From: an uncultured Bacteroidales bacterium
GTDB lineage: Bacteria; Bacteroidota; Bacteroidia; Bacteroidales; Paludibacteraceae
Length of the DNA stretch: 64,000 nucleotides
NCBI GenBank assembly: GCA_934725535.1
Contig: CAKVBV010000002.1
Location: forward strand, 1-64,000
Direction: 5' to 3'
Positions within the stretch are counted from its first letter, which is position 1; the number at the start of each line of letters is the position of its first letter. Position numbers and translations under genes: made by a program. The notes beneath the pieces were generated by a model. The model searched no databases. It saw only the letters and a program-made list of their open reading frames with translations, and was not told where the DNA came from. This document shows, one piece after another, positions 59,969 to 64,000 of this stretch.

Positions 59969-62776
59969 ATGAAGAAACTCATTCTTAGCACATTCGTGCT
60001 GGCGTTGGGCTTGACCGCCGCAGCGCAACAACCGCAGCCGCTGCCTATTGACTCGGCTGTACGCGTAGGGCACCTCGACAACGGGTTGACCTACTACATC
60101 CGCCACAACGAGTACCCCAAACAGCGTGCCGAGTTCCATATCGCGCAGGCTGTTGGTGCTATTCTCGAAGAGGACAACCAGAACGGTCTGGCGCACTTCC
60201 TCGAGCACATGGCATTCAACGGTACCGAGCACTTCCCCGGTAAGGGCATCATCGAGTACTTCGAGTCTATCGGTGTGAACTTCGGGGGAAACATCAATGC
60301 CTACACCTCGTTGGACGAGACGGTATATCGTCTCTCCGATGTGCCCACCTACCGCGAGGGTATTGTTGACTCGGCTCTGTTGGTAATGCACGACTGGGCG
60401 TGCGGTCTGTCGCTTCTGCCCGAGGAGATTGATGCCGAGCGTGGTGTCATTCGCGAGGAGTGGCGCACGGGTGCAGATGCCAACCGCCGTATGTGGAAAG
60501 CCATCAACCCGCTCAAGTTCCCCAACAGCCAGTATGCCAAGCGCGATGTGATTGGTGACACGGCTGTCATTAACAACTTCGATTACGATGCTCTCCGCTC
60601 CTACTACCACAAGTGGTATGGTCCTGACAACCAGGCTATCATTGTAGTAGGCGACATCAATGTGGACACTGTGGAGGCAAAGATTAAAGCCCTGTGGGCA
60701 GACGTGCCGGCACGTGAGAACCGCGGTGAGCGTCCGCTCTACTCCGTGGACGACAACGCAGAACCTATCGTGGCTGTTGTTACCGACAAAGAGGCGCAAT
60801 ACACCCGCATCGAATTGGACTACAAGAAAGCCAAACTGCCTGAGGCTCTGCGTGGTACCGACGTGGACTACACGCTGTCGATGATGCACAACCTCATCTG
60901 CGGTATGCTCAACAACCGTCTGCAAGACTTGGCTATGGACCCCAATGCTTCTTTCGTAGGCGCAGGCTCTTACTATGGCGAGTTGGTGAAAGAGAAAGAT
61001 GCTTTTGTGGCTGTCTATGTATCCAAGGCAAGTCAGGAGACGCAGGCATACAAAGACCTGCTCACCCAGATGGAGAAGATACGCCGCTATGGCTTCACGC
61101 AGTCGGAACTCGACCGCGTATGGACGGAGATAGAGTCGTCCTACGAGAAGCAGTACAACGAGCGCAACTCGGTACGCAACATCACCTACACCCGCGAGTA
61201 TATCCGCAACTTCCTGGACGATGAGGTCATCCCTGGTATCGAGTGGGAGTACAAGACCCTCCCGATGCTCCGCCAGATGATTGACCTCGCCTCGCTCAAC
61301 AAGATGGCAGAGTCCTTCATCACCGACGAGAACCTCATTATTGCCATCACCGCACCCGAGAAAGAGAGCGTCAACCTGCCCTCCGAACAGCAGATACGCA
61401 GCCTGTTGGCAGAGTCCAAGACATGGGAAATAGCCGCTCCGGTAGAGGAGACAATCCGCACCACACTGGTCGAGAAAGCACCCAAGGCAGGCAAAATCAA
61501 GAAGACCGCCTACAACGAGGCTCTCGGTACTACCGAGTGGACCCTCTCCAATGGCGTGCGCGTCATCCTGAAACCGACCACCTTCAAGCAAGACGAAATC
61601 CTGATGTCGGCTAACTCATTTGGCGGCACCTCTACCGTGTCGGAAATCAGCGACCTGCCCTCGGCACGCTTTGCTACCGACATTGTTGAGTTCTGCGGTA
61701 TCGGCGACTTCAGCCTGACCGAGTTGCAAAAGGCACTCACGGGCAAGTATGTGAGCGTCAGCCCCTCTATCTCAAGCACCACCGAGTCTATGGACGGTAG
61801 TTCCAATATCAAAGACCTCGAGACCATGCTCCAACTCAACTATCTCTATTTCACGGCACCCCGTCGCGACGAGAAAGCATTTGAGGCACTCAAAGGCATC
61901 ATGGCTACCCAACTCAAGAACAAAGAGGCGAACCCCAAATATGCGTGGAGCGACTCTATCAGCCTGATGGCAACCAACTACTCGCCGCGTACCATTCTGC
62001 AAGACGAGAAGATGCTCGAGGCGATAGATATGGACAAGGCGATTACATTCTACAAGAAGCGTTTCGCTAATCCTGCAGACTTCACGTTCTTCTTCACCGG
62101 CAACATCGACCCTGCCGACCCTGCGTTCCAGAAGATGGTATGCACATGGATAGGCGGCATGAAGACCAACAAGAAACATGAGTCGTTTGTGGACAACAAC
62201 GTGCGTGCACCGCAAGGCATTCAGAAGAACTACTTCACACGCCCCATGCACACCCGTACGGCGTCTAACTTTATCCAATACACTTCGTATGACATCCCTT
62301 ATACAATGGAGAATATGCTCAATCTGCGTATGATTGGCCGTATCCTCAGCACACGCTATCTGGAGTCTATCCGTGAGCGCGAGGGTGGTTCGTATGGTGT
62401 AGGTGTGGCCGGTCGCCTGTACAGGAACCCCGTGGCAGAGGCTGAGTTGCTGATGCAGTTCGACACCGACCCCGAGAAGCAGGAGAAACTGATGGCTATC
62501 ATTCATGAAGAGGTACAGACCATCATCGACAATGGTCCTCTGGCTACCGACCTTGGCAAGGAGAAAGAGTCCATGCTCAAGGATTATGACGAGAACCTCG
62601 AGAAGAACAGCTATTGGCTCAACACCATTCTCTATCGCTACTACATCTATGGCGAGAACTACCTCACCGACTACCCCGCAGCAGTACGTGCCCTGTCGGC
62701 AGAGTCCGTACAGGCAATGTTACGCAAACTTGTCAGTGCAGGCAATATGTTCGAGGTGGTAATGCTGCCCGAATAA
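59969..62776 (+). CDS. Exported M16-family zinc metallopeptidase
   Basis: 935 residues with a signal peptide (MKKLILSTFVLALGLTAAAQQ). The inverted zinc motif HxxEH is in GLAHFLEHMAFNGTEHFPG (about residue 75), with the distal Glu expected about 75 residues on. An RxxxR-like Arg/Tyr region lies in the C-terminal half (ESIREREGGSYGVGVAGRLYRNP). The length fits two tandem M16 pairs in one chain (pitrilysin/PqqL type). It probably degrades peptides in the periplasm. It starts 140 bases after ftsH, and a strong terminator follows. Confidence 0.93.
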   Translation: MKKLILSTFVLALGLTAAAQQPQPLPIDSAVRVGHLDNGLTYYIRHNEYPKQRAEFHIAQAVGAILEEDNQNGLAHFLEHMAFNGTEHFPGKGIIEYFESIGVNFGGNINAYTSLDETVYRLSDVPTYREGIVDSALLVMHDWACGLSLLPEEIDAERGVIREEWRTGADANRRMWKAINPLKFPNSQYAKRDVIGDTAVINNFDYDALRSYYHKWYGPDNQAIIVVGDINVDTVEAKIKALWADVPARENRGERPLYSVDDNAEPIVAVVTDKEAQYTRIELDYKKAKLPEALRGTDVDYTLSMMHNLICGMLNNRLQDLAMDPNASFVGAGSYYGELVKEKDAFVAVYVSKASQETQAYKDLLTQMEKIRRYGFTQSELDRVWTEIESSYEKQYNERNSVRNITYTREYIRNFLDDEVIPGIEWEYKTLPMLRQMIDLASLNKMAESFITDENLIIAITAPEKESVNLPSEQQIRSLLAESKTWEIAAPVEETIRTTLVEKAPKAGKIKKTAYNEALGTTEWTLSNGVRVILKPTTFKQDEILMSANSFGGTSTVSEISDLPSARFATDIVEFCGIGDFSLTELQKALTGKYVSVSPSISSTTESMDGSSNIKDLETMLQLNYLYFTAPRRDEKAFEALKGIMATQLKNKEANPKYAWSDSISLMATNYSPRTILQDEKMLEAIDMDKAITFYKKRFANPADFTFFFTGNIDPADPAFQKMVCTWIGGMKTNKKHESFVDNNVRAPQGIQKNYFTRPMHTRTASNFIQYTSYDIPYTMENMLNLRMIGRILSTRYLESIREREGGSYGVGVAGRLYRNPVAEAELLMQFDTDPEKQEKLMAIIHEEVQTIIDNGPLATDLGKEKESMLKDYDENLEKNSYWLNTILYRYYIYGENYLTDYPAAVRALSAESVQAMLRKLVSAGNMFEVVMLPE

Positions 62777-62803
62777 GATATACGTATCTGTATAGAAACA
62801 GCA

Positions 62804-62842
62804 ACGCCCGCTGCCATGTGAGATAGCAGCGGGCGTATTTTA
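62804..62842 (+). terminator. Terminator between M16 and GH97 genes
   Basis: Perfect 11-bp stem ACGCCCGCTGC/GCAGCGGGCGT (62804-62814, 62826-62836) followed by ATTTTAT. It is suited to the rightward M16 transcript. Confidence 0.9.
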
Positions 62843-62890
62843 TGAGCAATTATGGTTAACGGCTCCTTGGGATAAGTTACCTCTCTGTTC

Positions 62891-64000
62891 TTATTCTGCT
62901 TTGAGGCGGATGGCGAAGCCGCCGCCGGAAGCGAGGCGGAGGGTGAGGGGGGCGGAGGTAGCGGTTATTTGGAGGGTATCAATCACCGTTGCATAGGGAT
63001 TGGTCTGCCAGTCGGCATCGGGAGCATCATGATAGATTTGCGCCGTATAGACTTTGTCGGTATGCGCTGTGTCTCTGTTCGGCGAGGTGGTCTCTACATT
63101 CTCATCAAAGAGGAACGACCAGTCGAGGGTGATGTCGCGAGGGGTGTCGTCATTGACGGCACCGATGTACCAGTCGGCAGAGCGGCGGTCTTGGCGTGCC
63201 ATAACGAGGTATTTGCCTATCTCGCCCGAAAGCAAGCGGGACTGCTCCCAGTCGCACGGCACATCGCGAATGAATTGGAACTCCGCAGGGTGCTTCATAT
63301 AGTTCTCGGGCAGGTCGCACGCCATCTGGAGCGGCGAGTACATAGTAACAAAGAGCCCGAGTTGGTTAGCCAGCGTAGCATGTACGCGGGTGTTCGGCTG
63401 CACGGGGTTGTCGAAATTGAACACACCCGGGGTGTAGTCAGCAGAACCGGCAAGCATACGCGTAAAAGGCAGCGTAGCCACATGGGAAGCGGGGCTTCCA
63501 CCGTCTGCACTCCATGCGTTCCACTCCTGCCCGCGGATACCCTCCTGCGTGAAGAAATTGGGGTATGTACGGCAGAGACCGGTAGGCATCACGGGTTCAT
63601 GGTTGTCGATGCAGACATGGTGGCGAGCCGCGGTCTCGATGACGCGGCGATAGTGGCGTACGCCCGACTGCGAGCGGTTGTACTGCTTGCCGTCCACGGT
63701 GGTGATGATGGGGCTGACATAGCCCGTCTTGACCGAGTGCATACCGTAATGCTCCATATAGTTGTACGCCTCGTCCAGTTCGCTCTCATACTGGGCTGCG
63801 TTGCCCTGTGTCTCATGGTGGAAGACAATCTCCACACCGCGGCTGTGGGCATATTTTGCCAAATAATCGATGTCGTAGTCGGAATAGGGTTTGACAAAAG
63901 AGAACTTAGCATCAGGGTCGGTGCCGTCCCATGCTTCCCAGCCTTCGTTCCATCCCTCGGCGAGGACACCACCGAAGCCGTTGTCGGCAGCGAAATCGAT
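62891..64000 (-). CDS. Glycoside hydrolase family 97 (SusB-like), C-terminal part
   Basis: Only the last 369 or so residues are in the window; the frame continues past 64000. GGVLAEGWNEGWEAWDG, HYGMHSVKTGYVSP, CIDNHEPVMPTGLCRTYPN and QEGIRGQEWNAWS are the GH97 core. The Glu in NHEPVMPTG and in QEGIRGQE correspond to the catalytic base and acid region of inverting SusB-type alpha-glucosidases, and VKTGYV favours that subtype over retaining alpha-galactosidases. A C-terminal beta-sandwich (ADWYIGAVNDDTPRDITLDWSFL) ends the protein. It acts on alpha-glucans in the periplasm. No Sus operon partner is visible. Confidence 0.92.
   Translation of the reverse strand: MDFAADNGFGGVLAEGWNEGWEAWDGTDPDAKFSFVKPYSDYDIDYLAKYAHSRGVEIVFHHETQGNAAQYESELDEAYNYMEHYGMHSVKTGYVSPIITTVDGKQYNRSQSGVRHYRRVIETAARHHVCIDNHEPVMPTGLCRTYPNFFTQEGIRGQEWNAWSADGGSPASHVATLPFTRMLAGSADYTPGVFNFDNPVQPNTRVHATLANQLGLFVTMYSPLQMACDLPENYMKHPAEFQFIRDVPCDWEQSRLLSGEIGKYLVMARQDRRSADWYIGAVNDDTPRDITLDWSFLFDENVETTSPNRDTAHTDKVYTAQIYHDAPDADWQTNPYATVIDTLQITATSAPLTLRLASGGGFAIRLKAE

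Noticed and set aside
59951..61591. 546-codon open frame antisense to the M16 protease gene
   Set aside because: Fully inside a well-conserved gene; no start context, no domain.

Overview
The window is chromosomal DNA of a member of the Bacteroidota, most likely order Bacteroidales. Three things show this. Many genes are preceded by the Bacteroidetes-type promoter (TTG or TTTG, a 19-20 base spacer, then TAnnTTTG) instead of the usual -35/-10 boxes, and purine-rich ribosome binding sites are mostly absent. Several gene sets are typical of the group: a TetR-RND-PII-like efflux operon, sigma-54 regulator/LptE/SecG, KorA-KorB with a fused gamma domain, a DUF3244 protein beside a TPR regulator, and a SusB-like GH97. 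Some secreted proteins end in sorting-domain-like tails of the type IX secretion system. Species cannot be told from the sequence.

Layout. 1-7.6 kb: a leftward efflux operon (TetR regulator, TolC-like, adaptor, RND pump, PII-like protein). 7.8-18 kb: rhomboid protease and divergent HU; rightward adk-obgE-ClC; convergent leftward RNA methyltransferase-queA-uvrB. 18-22.5 kb: AT-rich accessory genes (lipoprotein plus small membrane protein), then a divergently promoted DUF3244/TPR-HTH pair. 22.5-32.5 kb: glgP, secreted endonuclease I, tsaC-sugar transferase-xseB, an acetyltransferase, and sigma-54 regulator-lptE-secG. 32.5-39.5 kb: a long leftward cluster (SGNH-like protein, GT2, DUF3467, nucleoside phosphorylase, DPP III, aroA, short GT). 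39.7-44.7 kb: rpmH-rbfA-ABC permease, tRNA-Leu(UAG), lipoprotein-radical SAM pair, histidine kinase. 45-51 kb: two secreted proteins with sorting-type tails, a strong 6S-like RNA candidate, and two AT-rich exported proteins. 51-54 kb: korAB. 54.2-55.8 kb: a small repeat-bounded island holding a truncated radical SAM gene and a PH-domain-like membrane protein. 56-64 kb: serine hydrolase, rsfS-ftsH, M16 protease, and a GH97 enzyme cut by the window edge.

Most genes are core housekeeping or envelope functions. The unusual content is between genes. There are at least seven tandem arrays whose unit is 11 bp although the unit sequence differs from site to site. A dispersed 19-bp palindrome (ACGACGCGAGCCGCGTCGT) occurs seven times, one copy imperfect, and its left half also occurs alone. 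A MITE-like 123-bp element has perfect 14-bp terminal inverted repeats. Two longer repeat families (about 170-185 bp) each occur twice, and one carries a promoter -7 box and two perfect hairpins. Two intergenic-type repeats sit in frame inside queA. No CRISPR array, transposase, phage gene or rRNA was seen.
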